From: Phycisphaerales bacterium
Lineage (GTDB): Bacteria; Planctomycetota; Phycisphaerae; UBA1845
Reading direction: 5' to 3'
Length of the DNA: 64,000 nt
Assembly (NCBI GenBank): GCA_020852275.1
Contig: JADZBE010000034.1
Span: 62,001-126,000 of the forward strand
The notes under the pieces were generated by a model that saw only the letters and a list, made by a program, of their open reading frames with translations, had not been told where the DNA came from and made no database searches. The position numbers and the translations under genes are program-made. This document shows positions 10,533 through 19,832 of the stretch, piece after piece (position 1 is the first letter of the stretch; every line of letters starts with the position of its first letter).

Positions 10533-11358
10533 GAATGCTCCATCCTCCGCAAAGTGCTATCCGCGCGTACTCGCAACGGGCGCTTCGCGCGCCCTATCAA
10601 ACCGCGTTCCGCGCATCCTCGCGACGATCGCTTCGCGCGGGACGGTAACGCCGATCGGACTGTGACTCCAGCGCAGCGGGTGTCGCGGCCCCAGGTGGGT
10701 CTGGCCACGGATTCTGGCATTTCCGCTCGAGCCACGCCCGATTTCGATTTCGTCCAGTGAAGCTCGACCATTCTCCCAGGTCGAGTGGACTCGATCCCCG
10801 AAGCCGAGCCAGCTCGATTTCCGCAGCAGCGCAGGCCCGATTTCCGCAGCAGCGTCAGCCTGATCCCCGCAGGGGATCCACGTGGGTAGCCGTGGGCGCA
10901 GCCCGCGGAATCCCGAGCGTGAGGAGACGCAACCCCGAAAGGGGTTGTGCGTCTGCTGCGATTTTGGTGCGCGCACGGGAGCTGAGGGTGCGACCCCTCC
11001 CGGGGTCGAATCGCCGAACGCTCGATTCCCGCGGGCTGCACCCTCGGGCATTCACGTATTTCCCCTTCCGGGAATGAAACGGTCGACGCCTTCACGAATC
11101 GATCGGCGCCTGCACCGATGCGCTCGGGCGTGCCGATCGTAGGGGTGGCGCTTTCTCGAGGACACCCCCGTGGTTCGCATTTCACCGAAGCCCGATTCCA
11201 ATCGGTTCCTCTGACTGCTTGCTTGCATTCCTTCCATGGGCGGCCTGCCCAAAAGAACGGCCAGCCCCGGCGGACTGCGCCCGCAAGACATCCTGCGGGC
11301 GCGGCGGGTCCTGCGTTAGGCTCCGCTCGCAACGGGCGGGGATGCACCATCCGCAGAC

Positions 11359-13497
11359 TCAACGCGGAAGCGCGGTTTCGGCATCCGCAGCGTCGCCGCC
11401 AGGCGCCGCCTCCACGCGCGTGTATTCCGGAACCAGCCCCGCCAGCGCGTCGCGCAGCACAGCCTCCTCGGCCGTCTGTGCGTGTGTGAGCAGCGCGTCG
11501 ATCTTCCGTCGCACTTCCGTCCAGTCTTCCTCCCGGTGGCGCAGCACGCCGATCTGCGGATGCGCCGTCGGCAGCACGTGTTCCCCGTCGATCGACAGCT
11601 CCTCGAACAGTTTCTCGCCGGGGCGCAGCCCGACGTAGCGGATCTCGATGTCCGTCTCCGGCGCCATCCCGCTGAGGCGGATCATGTTCCGCGCGAGGTC
11701 CACGATCTTCACCGGCTCGCCCATGTCGAGCATGAAGATTTCGCCGCCGCCGCCCATCGCGCCGGCCTGAAGGACAAGCTGCGACGCCTCGGGGATGGTC
11801 ATGAAGTAGCGGCACATCTGCGGATGGGTGACGGTCACGGGTCCGCCGCGCGCGATCTGCTCGCGGAAGATGGGGACCACGCTGCCGTCGCTGCCGAGCA
11901 CGTTGCCGAAGCGCACGGTCACGAAGTGCGTCCCCCCCCCGCCGTTCATCCCCTGCACGCACAACTCCGCCACGCGCTTCGAGCAGCCCATCACGCTGGT
12001 CGGATTCACGGCCTTGTCCGTGGAAATCAGCACCATCTTCTCGACGCCCTGCGCCGCGCACGCCTGCGCCACGACGCGCGTCCCCCCGACGTTGTTCTTC
12101 ACGGCCTCGCCGACGTTAAGCTCCATCATGGGCACGTGCTTGTGCGCGGCGGCGTGGAAGACGAGCGCCGGGCGCTGATCGCGGAACACCTCCGCGACCC
12201 GCGCCGCGTCGGTCACGTCGGCGACGCACGGGAGGATCGTCACGCCGGGGAACTGCTCGCGCAGATGGCGGTCGATGTTGAACAGTGCGTTTTCCGCACG
12301 CTCCAGGAGGATGAGCCGCTGCGGACCGAACCGGCAGATCTGCCGGCAAAGCTCGGCGCCGATGCTCCCGCCCGCGCCGGTGACCGCGATGCGCCGCCCG
12401 CGAAGCTGCGCGCCGATTGCCTCCAGGTCGAGATGCACCGGCAGGCGGCCCAACAGGTCGTCGATCTCGATGTCGCGCAGGTGCGAAACCTGCACGCGCC
12501 CGTGAATGACGTCGGACAGCGCGGGCATCGCGCGAAACCGCAGCCCCGCGCCGTCGCACTGCTCCACCAGCTCCCGCACGCGGCGCGGCGACGCGCCCGA
12601 CAGCGCGATCCACACTTCCGCCGCCTCCGTCCGCGCGGCGATTTCCCGCAGCCGGTCCGTGCGCCCCAGCACGTCGATGCCGTGGATGCTGCCCGTCGGT
12701 CGGTCCGCGCGGTCGTCCAGAAGCCCGACGACGCGGTACGGTCCGGCGATCATCCGGCGCACCTCGCGCAGCAAGGACTCCGCCTCGTCGCCCGTGCCGA
12801 CGACCAGCACGCGCCTTACCTCGTCGCCGTCGCGCCGCCGGGGCGCCAGCTCTTCATAGTTGAAACGAACGATGACTTTCGCCGCGCACACGAACGCGAT
12901 CGAAAGACCGTAGTCCAGCAAGAACACCGACTGGTGCAGACGGGGAAAGGCATAGTCGATCAGCGGCCGGCCGTAACGAAAATGCCAGAAATTCTCCAGC
13001 GCGAAGTAGGACAGGATGAGCGCACAGGACGCGACCAGGGCGGAGAAGCTGATGCCGAACAGGTCGTGCAGCCCCACGTACCGCCACGAGCCGCGGAATT
13101 GCCGCGTCAGGCCGAACACCAGCAGCTTCAGCGGCAGTGCCAGCGCCAGCAGCGGCAGAAACAGATCGACAAACCAGCCCCATTCATCGCCAAAGGGGTC
13201 CGTCGCGCCGCGCGCGAACGCGTTGGAGAAGTTGTACGCCAGGGCGAACGCCGCCAGCAGGCTCGCGCCAAAGAGCGCGGCGTGGGCGAACACACAGATC
13301 GCCAGGCGATGGCGTGCGAGCAGGTCCGATCGTTGTGCCGTGCCGTGCGTGCCGTCCAATCCCGCCTCGCTTACCCGCCCCGCGCGTCGTCCGCCGGGCG
13401 CATCGCATCGCCAAAGGCGGAATACGGCGAGGCAGGATACCGCTGCCGTGTCCGATCGGTAAGGGCCGGTGCGTCGGCCGTCTCGCCGATGATCCAC
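11359..13497 (-). CDS. Membrane-bound NDP-sugar epimerase/dehydratase (CapD/WbpM/FlaA1-like polysaccharide biosynthesis protein)
   Basis: N-terminal TM helices, VLVVGTGDEAESLLREV, GRRIAVTGAGGSIGAELCRQI, HAAAHKHVPMMELNVGEAVKNNVGG, STDKAVNPTSVMGCSKRVAE. True start is probably downstream of 13497. Confidence 0.9.
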   Translation of the reverse strand: MDHRRDGRRTGPYRSDTAAVSCLAVFRLWRCDAPGGRRAGRVSEAGLDGTHGTAQRSDLLARHRLAICVFAHAALFGASLLAAFALAYNFSNAFARGATDPFGDEWGWFVDLFLPLLALALPLKLLVFGLTRQFRGSWRYVGLHDLFGISFSALVASCALILSYFALENFWHFRYGRPLIDYAFPRLHQSVFLLDYGLSIAFVCAAKVIVRFNYEELAPRRRDGDEVRRVLVVGTGDEAESLLREVRRMIAGPYRVVGLLDDRADRPTGSIHGIDVLGRTDRLREIAARTEAAEVWIALSGASPRRVRELVEQCDGAGLRFRAMPALSDVIHGRVQVSHLRDIEIDDLLGRLPVHLDLEAIGAQLRGRRIAVTGAGGSIGAELCRQICRFGPQRLILLERAENALFNIDRHLREQFPGVTILPCVADVTDAARVAEVFRDQRPALVFHAAAHKHVPMMELNVGEAVKNNVGGTRVVAQACAAQGVEKMVLISTDKAVNPTSVMGCSKRVAELCVQGMNGGGGTHFVTVRFGNVLGSDGSVVPIFREQIARGGPVTVTHPQMCRYFMTIPEASQLVLQAGAMGGGGEIFMLDMGEPVKIVDLARNMIRLSGMAPETDIEIRYVGLRPGEKLFEELSIDGEHVLPTAHPQIGVLRHREEDWTEVRRKIDALLTHAQTAEEAVLRDALAGLVPEYTRVEAAPGGDAADAETALPR

Positions 13498-13703
13498 AGG
13501 AACAGCGCGGACAGCGCTGGATCTTCAACCCCCGCGGCGAACCGGCCGGGCAGATTTTGGGGTGCCCCGTCAGCCGCCACGCCGCGCCACGCCGCGCCAC
13601 GCCGCGCCGCAGGTCCGCTGCCACGCGGGTCCGCTGCGCCGCTGTCACGCCTCACCGCGTCAGGCAGAGTTGTGTGGCGCCGCGCTCGCCGCCGGCGCAC
13701 GCT

Positions 13704-14972
13704 TCACTTCCCCCCTGACGTTTTCTTCTCCGCGGCGTCCTTCTGCTCGCGCCGGGGGATCGCCTGCAACCGCGCGTCCATGGCGTCGAAAAACTCCACC
13801 ACCGGTTGAAACGCCGCGTGTCCCTCCCGCTTCGCCGGCTCGATCTTGTCCAGCTCCGGCCTATGCGCCCGCACGTACCGATCCGCGCGCTCCGCCATTT
13901 CGTCGAGGATCGAATCCGCCGTCTTCACTTGCGCCGGATCAAGCTGGTACTTGCGCTCGAACTCGCGCACATAAACCACCCACGTGGTCGGATCATGCTT
14001 CAGCCATCGCCCCGCGTCCTTCGCCGCGTCCGATCCGGGCAGTGGCTTGGCGTCCTTGCCCGCGGAAGCCTCGCCGCGCGACCGCGCCGCCTTCATCACC
14101 TGGAGAAACTCGTCTCGCGTCAAGCCGTAGTCCTCGGGCTTGAACTTCCCCTCCGCCGCCAGCGTCCGCATCCGATCGCCATATCCCGTCAGCCGGTTAA
14201 GCGACGCGCGGTCCTTCTCATAGATGCGCTTCTGCTCCGGCGAAAGACCGGCCTCGAAGCCCGATGCGACCCGGTCCAGCGCCTCCATCGCGTCGCGGTG
14301 CAGCGCGTCGGTCTCGCGGACCCAGCCGGCCACCCGCCCCTGCAGCTCGCGCATGAAGGCCTCGTCGTCCGGCGCCTCGATCCGCAGCTCGACCTGCTCG
14401 CGCACCTGCTTGACGATGGTCGGCGAGTGCTTCACGAACAAGCCCGTCAGTTCAGTCATCATGGAAGACTGGACGCCGCTGACCTGCGCGTCCGAAAGCG
14501 TGTATCGATCCTTGAGGAGCTGACCGAAACGGTCGAAACGCTGCGTGATCTGCCACGGAGGAATCTTGGCCACCTCGCGCAGCGTCCGCAGCGCGAACTC
14601 GTCGGACTCGCCCCTCCAGCCGTTCTGGTCCCAGATGCGCACCATCGACCGGTCGATCCACGCGAACTGCTCCTCCCACGGACCGAACTTCTGAATCTCC
14701 TGCGCCGTCTGCAAGAGCCGCTGCCAGCCATTGGCAGGCTCCGCTGTGTCCTGCGCCAGTGCCTGCGGCGAGGTTGCAAGGAAGGCAAGGAGCCACGCCG
14801 GCATGAGCAAGGTAATCAGGAGTGAAGCCGCCCATCGTCGAGACCTCGCGCTCGGTCGTGTCAGGCTCCCGAACGTCGAGACGAAGCACCCGCCGCCACG
14901 CGCGCAAGCCCACGACCGAACGTGGCCCGCATGTGCGTTCACAAAGCGCGAAGCTGTTGGCGTACAGCGCAT
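13704..14972 (-). CDS. Secreted hypothetical protein
   Basis: Long ORF with TM/signal segment LLITLLMPAWLLAFLATSPQALAQ. The start is unresolved and the 5' end abuts the putative tracrRNA terminator. Confidence 0.6.
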   Translation of the reverse strand: MRCTPTASRFVNAHAGHVRSWACARGGGCFVSTFGSLTRPSARSRRWAASLLITLLMPAWLLAFLATSPQALAQDTAEPANGWQRLLQTAQEIQKFGPWEEQFAWIDRSMVRIWDQNGWRGESDEFALRTLREVAKIPPWQITQRFDRFGQLLKDRYTLSDAQVSGVQSSMMTELTGLFVKHSPTIVKQVREQVELRIEAPDDEAFMRELQGRVAGWVRETDALHRDAMEALDRVASGFEAGLSPEQKRIYEKDRASLNRLTGYGDRMRTLAAEGKFKPEDYGLTRDEFLQVMKAARSRGEASAGKDAKPLPGSDAAKDAGRWLKHDPTTWVVYVREFERKYQLDPAQVKTADSILDEMAERADRYVRAHRPELDKIEPAKREGHAAFQPVVEFFDAMDARLQAIPRREQKDAAEKKTSGGK

Positions 14973-14996
14973 AAATAAAGCCCCCACAGGGAGGGC
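14973..14996 (-). terminator. Putative Rho-independent terminator of tracrRNA
   Basis: Minus strand GCCCTCCCTGTGGGGGC followed by TTTATTT. Confidence 0.6.
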
Positions 14997-15107
14997 GGTG
15001 CGGGCAAACCCATGAGAGTCTACCCTGGGCGCTCGCCAGGAGCGTTGCCTTGCGCGGCCGTTTGACCGCTTACTGTGACTTGCGGAAAAACGTCGCTCAG
15101 ATACACT
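14973..15107 (-). ncRNA. Candidate tracrRNA (type II-C)
   Basis: Anti-repeat 15072-15107 is 30/36 identical to the array repeat. On the minus strand: TTGACA (15144-15139), 18 bp, TAAGGT (15120-15115), predicted start near 15107; nexus-like GCGGTC-AAAC-GGCCGC hairpin; CAACGCTC; CCTGG...CCAGG hairpin; CCCTCCC-TGT-GGGGG hairpin followed by TTTATTT. Confidence 0.85.
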
Positions 15108-15114
15108 AACGTGA

Positions 15115-15144
15115 ACCTTACGCTACCGCCCATCCCTTTGTCAA
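15115..15144 (-). promoter_or_regulatory. Putative sigma70-type promoter for tracrRNA
   Basis: Minus strand TTGACA-N18-TAAGGT, about 7 nt upstream of the first anti-repeat nucleotide. The -35 is exact; the -10 matches 3/6. Confidence 0.5.
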
Positions 15145-15155
15145 GAGGTGTGCCC

Positions 15156-18100
15156 ATGAAATCTTTGACGAACCGGAAGCCCTGTTCCCTGGGCTTGGAT
15201 GTCGGGGTTGCATCCATCGGTTGGGCGCTCGTCGCCCAGAATGAGCCCGATCGCCCCGCAGAGCTGATCGGCGCCGGCGTTCACGCCTTCGATGAGGGGG
15301 TCGAAGGCGACATCGAGTCCGGGAGGGATGAAGCCCGCGGGGCTGCTCGGCGCCTTGCCCGGCTGCCCCGCCGGATGTTTTGGCGCCGCCAGCGCCGCAG
15401 ATACAAGCTGCTCCGCCTGCTCCAGCGGGCAGGCTTGCTTCCGGAAGGGGCGATCGGCACGCCGCAGGCGATGCACGAGTATCTGCTCAAGATCGACGCC
15501 CGGCTCCGCGATCAGCACCCCGCCAAGGGCGACCGCATCGCCGCGCACCTGCTGCCCTACAGACTCCGCGTCCGGGCGCTCGATCACGCGCTGACTCCCA
15601 TGGAGCTGGGCCGAGCGCTCTACCACCTTGCCCAGCGCCGCGGGTTCCTCTCCAACCGCAAGTCTCTGACGAAGGACGAGGACGAGGGCGTCGTCAAGCA
15701 GGGCATCGCCGAGCTTCAGGCCAAGATGGACACCGCCGGAGCGCGAACCCTCGGGGAGTACCTCGCCGGGCTGGACCCCGAAACCGAGCGCATCCGCAAG
15801 CGCTGGACAGCGCGGCAGATGTACCTCGACGAGTTCAACCACATCTGGGAGGCCCAGGCGTCGCATCATCCGGCCATCCTGACGCCCACCTTCCGGAACG
15901 ATCTACACCGCGCCATCTTCTTTCAGCGCCCGCTCAAGTCGGCCGCGCACCTCATCGGTCGTTGCGAACTCGTACCCACGGCCCGCCGCGCCGCGACGGC
16001 GGACCGCCTCTTCCAGCGCTTCAGGATTCTTCAGACGGTCAATAACCTGGAGATCATTCCACCGAATGAAGCCTCTCGTCCGCTCGACGCCGCGCAGCGC
16101 GAAAAAGTCATCTCCGCGCTCATCCATGACGGCGACCTGACCTTTGCAAAGATCAAGGGCAAACAGGTTCTCGCCCTGCCGAAGGGATCCGAGCTGAAGC
16201 TCTGGAGTCAGGACGAGGAGAAGAAGCTCCCCGGGCATCGCACCGACGAGAAAATGCGCGCCGTCTTTGGCGACCGCTGGGACGACCTCCCGGAAGAGAA
16301 GCGGGAGGAAATCGTCCTCGAGATTCTCAGTTACGAAAAACCCGACGCCCTCGAACGTCGCGCGATCAAGGCTTGGGGACTTGATCCCGAAAAAGCAAGG
16401 GAACTCGCCGAATTGCGCCTCGAACAGGGCCACGCCGCACACAGCCGCAAGGCCTTGCGCATACTCATCGAGCGGATGTCGGACGGCACGCGCTATGGAA
16501 CAGCGCGGCGGGAGCTGTTCCCCGGGAGTTTCAAATCCTGCGAACCAATTGACCGGCTGCCTCCGCTGCGAAAAGCAATCGGCGAAATCCGCAACCCCGC
16601 CGTCGAGCGCACGCTCACCGAACTTCGCAAACTGGTCAACGAAATCGTCCGCGTCTTCGGCAAGCCTGAGATCATCCGCATCGAACTCGCCCGCGACCTC
16701 AAGCGCGCCCGCAAGGAACGCGAGCGCCTGTCAAAGGAGAACGCCGCGCGGGAGAAGCTCCGTCTGAAGGCCAAGGCGAGAATCCTCGCCGAAGCCGGCG
16801 TGCAGGAACCGCGCCGCTCGGATATCGAAAAGGCCCTGCTCTGGGAAGAATGCGAAGGAGAGTGCCCGTACACGGGTCAGTCCATCCCCTTCGCCTCCCT
16901 CTTCGGACCGGCGCCGCAGTTTGACGTCGAGCACATCCTTCCCTTCAGCCGCTCGCTCGACAACAGCTTCCTCAACAAGACCCTCTGCGCCGTCGCCGAA
17001 AACCGCGACCACAAGCGCAACCGCACGCCCTTTGAAGCCTACTCAACCGACATGAAGCGCTACGAGGACATCCTCGCCCGCGTCCAACGCTTCAAGGGCG
17101 ACGCCGCGGAGGTGAAGCTGCGACGCTTCGAAATGCAGCAAATCCCCGAGGACTTCGTCTCGCGCCAGCTCAACGACACGCGCCACGCCGCCGTCAAAGC
17201 CGCCGACTATCTCGCGCTCCTCTACGGCGGGCGCACAGACGCCAACGGCCGCCTCCGCGTACAGGTCTCCGCCGGCGGACTCACCGCGCACGTCCGCAAC
17301 GAACTCGGGCTGAACGGCATCCTCGACGACGGCGGACAGAAGACCCGCGAAGACCATCGCCACCATGCCGTCGACGCAATCGTCGTCGCCATGCTCGGAC
17401 CGAAGCAGGTGCATATCCTCCAGACGGCCGCGGAGCGCGCTTCCGCCGCAGGGCGAAGGCTGTTCGCGCCCGTCGAAGAACCTTGGATCGGCTTCCTCGA
17501 CGACGCGCGCAAAGCCATCCTCGCCATCAAGGTCTCCTGGCGACAGGACCGCAAGCTCGCCGGAGGCCTGCACGAGGAAACCAACTACAGCGCCAAGGAG
17601 CATCCGCACGCGGACAAGAAGGGGCAGCCGAAGCCGCATCGCCACGTGCGCAAACCTGTGGACACCATGTCGGAATCTCAGGTCGATGACATTGTGGACC
17701 CCGTCATCCGCGAGCGCGTCCGTGAGTGGATCGTCCGACGCGACGCCAAGGATGATTCCGTCAAGACGCCCTGCCCCGTGACTCACACTCACGATGGCCG
17801 CGAGATTCCCATCAAGACCGTCCGCATCCGCAAGAACGTCGGTGTCGAACCGGTCGGATTGGATCGAACGCCCGAAGGCCCGAAACACGGTGCACGCACG
17901 CGCTATGTCAAGCCCGGCGCCAACCACCACACCGTCATCGTCGCCACGATCAAGAGGGGCCACGATGGAAACGAGACCGAGACCCGCTGGGACGATTACC
18001 CCGTCACACGCCTCGAAGCCCACCGCCGAAAGGCCGGGGGACTGCCGATCATCCAGAAAGACTGGGGCGAGAACCGGATGGTCAAGTTCACGCTGACTAG

Positions 18101-18335
18101 AAACGAGTACCTGCTCATCAAGGACGCGGATGGCGGCGATAGGCTGATTCGCTGCATCAGCGTCTCCGACGGCGCGAACGAGTTCCGACTGCACTCTGAC
18201 GCGCGCTCCGCCACCGAAGCAAGAAAGCCCGGCAGCGGCGCGCGAATCGGCCTGAGTGGCGAGAATATGCGAAAACGCGGGGCGCGGAAGGTCCGCGTCA
18301 CCTATATCGGCGAGGTCATCCCCTGCCATGACTGA
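15156..18335 (+). CDS. cas9: CRISPR-associated endonuclease Cas9, type II-C, 1,059 aa from the first ATG
   Basis: RuvC-I SLGLDVGVASIGWALV; Arg-rich bridge helix RRMFWRRQRRRYKLLRLLQ; RuvC-II KPEIIRIELARDLKRARKERE; HNH CPYTGQ...FDVEHILPFSRSLDNSFLNKTL...ENRDHKRNRTPFE; RuvC-III HHAVDAIVVAML. Confidence 0.97.
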   Translation: MKSLTNRKPCSLGLDVGVASIGWALVAQNEPDRPAELIGAGVHAFDEGVEGDIESGRDEARGAARRLARLPRRMFWRRQRRRYKLLRLLQRAGLLPEGAIGTPQAMHEYLLKIDARLRDQHPAKGDRIAAHLLPYRLRVRALDHALTPMELGRALYHLAQRRGFLSNRKSLTKDEDEGVVKQGIAELQAKMDTAGARTLGEYLAGLDPETERIRKRWTARQMYLDEFNHIWEAQASHHPAILTPTFRNDLHRAIFFQRPLKSAAHLIGRCELVPTARRAATADRLFQRFRILQTVNNLEIIPPNEASRPLDAAQREKVISALIHDGDLTFAKIKGKQVLALPKGSELKLWSQDEEKKLPGHRTDEKMRAVFGDRWDDLPEEKREEIVLEILSYEKPDALERRAIKAWGLDPEKARELAELRLEQGHAAHSRKALRILIERMSDGTRYGTARRELFPGSFKSCEPIDRLPPLRKAIGEIRNPAVERTLTELRKLVNEIVRVFGKPEIIRIELARDLKRARKERERLSKENAAREKLRLKAKARILAEAGVQEPRRSDIEKALLWEECEGECPYTGQSIPFASLFGPAPQFDVEHILPFSRSLDNSFLNKTLCAVAENRDHKRNRTPFEAYSTDMKRYEDILARVQRFKGDAAEVKLRRFEMQQIPEDFVSRQLNDTRHAAVKAADYLALLYGGRTDANGRLRVQVSAGGLTAHVRNELGLNGILDDGGQKTREDHRHHAVDAIVVAMLGPKQVHILQTAAERASAAGRRLFAPVEEPWIGFLDDARKAILAIKVSWRQDRKLAGGLHEETNYSAKEHPHADKKGQPKPHRHVRKPVDTMSESQVDDIVDPVIRERVREWIVRRDAKDDSVKTPCPVTHTHDGREIPIKTVRIRKNVGVEPVGLDRTPEGPKHGARTRYVKPGANHHTVIVATIKRGHDGNETETRWDDYPVTRLEAHRRKAGGLPIIQKDWGENRMVKFTLTRNEYLLIKDADGGDRLIRCISVSDGANEFRLHSDARSATEARKPGSGARIGLSGENMRKRGARKVRVTYIGEVIPCHD

Positions 18336-19347
18336 GCGCATCATCGACCTCGCCGAGTCCGCTGCGTACCTGCACGTCCGCAACCGGCAACTGGTCATCG
18401 AGCGCCATCCGAGCCGCGGGCTTCAGTCCGCGCGAACCCACGATCCCGACGGCACTTCCGATTCCGCGGATGCACCGGTCACTCCGGCGGACTGGGGCGT
18501 GGAAGTCCCAACCCCCACCGAGCTCGCCGTCCCCCTCTGCGAAGTCGCCGCCCTCATCGTCGCTCACCCGCAGGTGCAGTGCTCGCAGCCCGTGCTCGCC
18601 GAACTCATGAATGCCGGCACCGCCTTCATCGTCTGCGACGCCCGCTCGCTCCCGGTCGGCATGATGCTCCCGCTGAGCGCCAATACGGTTCAGGCGCAGC
18701 GCCTCATCGCACAGGCTTCCGCGCCCCTCCCCCTCAAAAAACAGCTCTGGAAGCAGATCGTCCGCCGCAAGATCACCGCGCAGGCGGAACTGCTCACCGA
18801 GCTGCGCGGCGGCGACCACGGCCTTGCCGACCTTGCCCGCGACGTGCGCTCCGGCGACCCCGACAACCGCGAGTCCGTCGCCGCCCGGCGCTATTGGCCC
18901 GTCCTCTTCGACGATCCCAACTTCCACCGCCGCTTCGACGCCCGCGACGCCAACCGCCTGCTCAATTACGGGTACGCCGTCCTCCGCGCCGCCATGGCGC
19001 GGGCCATCTGCGGAGCGGGTCTGCACCCCACGCTCGGCCTGCACCATCATCAACGCGACAACCCCTTCTGCCTGGCCGACGACTTGATCGAGCCTTACCG
19101 CCCGCTCATCGACGCCGCCGTCGTCGAGCACGTCCGCGAGAACCGCGGGACGGAGCTGGACCGCATCGGCAAACAGTCGCTGCTCGAGGCCGTTCTTGCG
19201 CGGTACGACGCCGATGGCGAAGTCCGCACCCTGTTCGACTTGTGCGCCCGCACGGCCGTCTCGCTGGTCCAGACGCTCGAACGACAAACCGATCGTCTTG
19301 ATTATCCGAAGAAACTGGGTGAAGCGCCTTCAGCGCCGCGCCCGTAA
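18328..19347 (+). CDS. cas1: CRISPR-associated integrase Cas1 (type II), 339 aa
   Basis: 8-bp overlap with cas9 (ATGACTGA). LWKQIVRRKITAQAELL, YWPVLFDDPNFHRRFDARDANRLLNYGYAVLRAAMARAICGAGLHPTLGLHHHQRDNPFCLADDLIEPYRP. Confidence 0.96.
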   Translation: MTERIIDLAESAAYLHVRNRQLVIERHPSRGLQSARTHDPDGTSDSADAPVTPADWGVEVPTPTELAVPLCEVAALIVAHPQVQCSQPVLAELMNAGTAFIVCDARSLPVGMMLPLSANTVQAQRLIAQASAPLPLKKQLWKQIVRRKITAQAELLTELRGGDHGLADLARDVRSGDPDNRESVAARRYWPVLFDDPNFHRRFDARDANRLLNYGYAVLRAAMARAICGAGLHPTLGLHHHQRDNPFCLADDLIEPYRPLIDAAVVEHVRENRGTELDRIGKQSLLEAVLARYDADGEVRTLFDLCARTAVSLVQTLERQTDRLDYPKKLGEAPSAPRP

Positions 19348-19438
19348 CGAAGCGGTGTCGGCTGTCCTCTCCCCGAGAGGACACGCTCGCGGAAAATCGC
19401 CCGCGCCGCCATGACTACGAAAAAGGAAAATCGCCCTC

Positions 19439-19783
19439 GTGCCCTCGACCCAGGTCGCCCTTTCCGGATATCGCCCCGTGTGGCTGTTCGCCATGTTTGA
19501 TCTGCCCGTTAAGACCCCCGCCGATCGGAAGCGCTACGCGCGGTTCCGCAAGTTGCTGCTTAACGACGGGTTCTGTATGATGCAGTATTCCGTTTACGCG
19601 CGGTACTGCGCCAGCGAGGAGACCGCCGCCGTGCACCGGCAGCTTGTGCGCGAGGGCGTGCCGGACGAGGGGCAGGTTCGGCTGCTGGCCGTGACCGACC
19701 GGCAGTTCGGAAAGATGGAGAATTACATTGGAAAAAAGCGAAAGCCGGCGGAGGAGCCCCCCCGCCAGCTCATGCTTTTCTAG
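19439..19783 (+). CDS. cas2: CRISPR-associated endoribonuclease Cas2
   Basis: YRPVWLFAMFDLPVKTPADRKRYARFRKLLLNDGFCMMQYSVYARYC; located between cas1 and the array. GTG start. Confidence 0.95.
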   Translation: MPSTQVALSGYRPVWLFAMFDLPVKTPADRKRYARFRKLLLNDGFCMMQYSVYARYCASEETAAVHRQLVREGVPDEGQVRLLAVTDRQFGKMENYIGKKRKPAEEPPRQLMLF

Positions 19784-19832
19784 CGCCGTTGTCGCCCTAA
19801 GCCCTTGCCTGCCAACCGGTTACGCGACGACT

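Noticed and set aside
10484-12061. 525-aa minus-strand ORF spanning the repeat-rich region
   Set aside because: Overlaps the capD-like gene in another frame and crosses palindromic repeats; compositionally random.
11482-13809. 775-aa + strand ORF
   Set aside because: Antisense to the clearly recognisable capD-like gene; a long open frame due to GC-rich codon bias.
15072-15107. tracrRNA transcribed from the + strand, toward cas9
   Set aside because: This orientation gives five A.C mismatches and one G.G with the repeat. The minus strand gives five G.U wobbles and one C.C, and also has the promoter, nexus and terminator.
15073-15156. Cas9 start at 15075 (GTG) as in the ORF track
   Set aside because: That GTG lies inside the tracrRNA anti-repeat and the extra 27 aa are non-homologous to Cas9 N-termini. 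The ATG at 15156 is followed immediately by the RuvC-I context.
17043-18398. 451-aa minus-strand ORF opposite cas9
   Set aside because: Antisense shadow of cas9 with no recognisable domain.
19784-19832. Conventional leader/promoter between cas2 and the first repeat
   Set aside because: Only 49 bp, not AT-rich, no recognisable -35/-10 directed into the array; the crRNA strand evidence points the other way.
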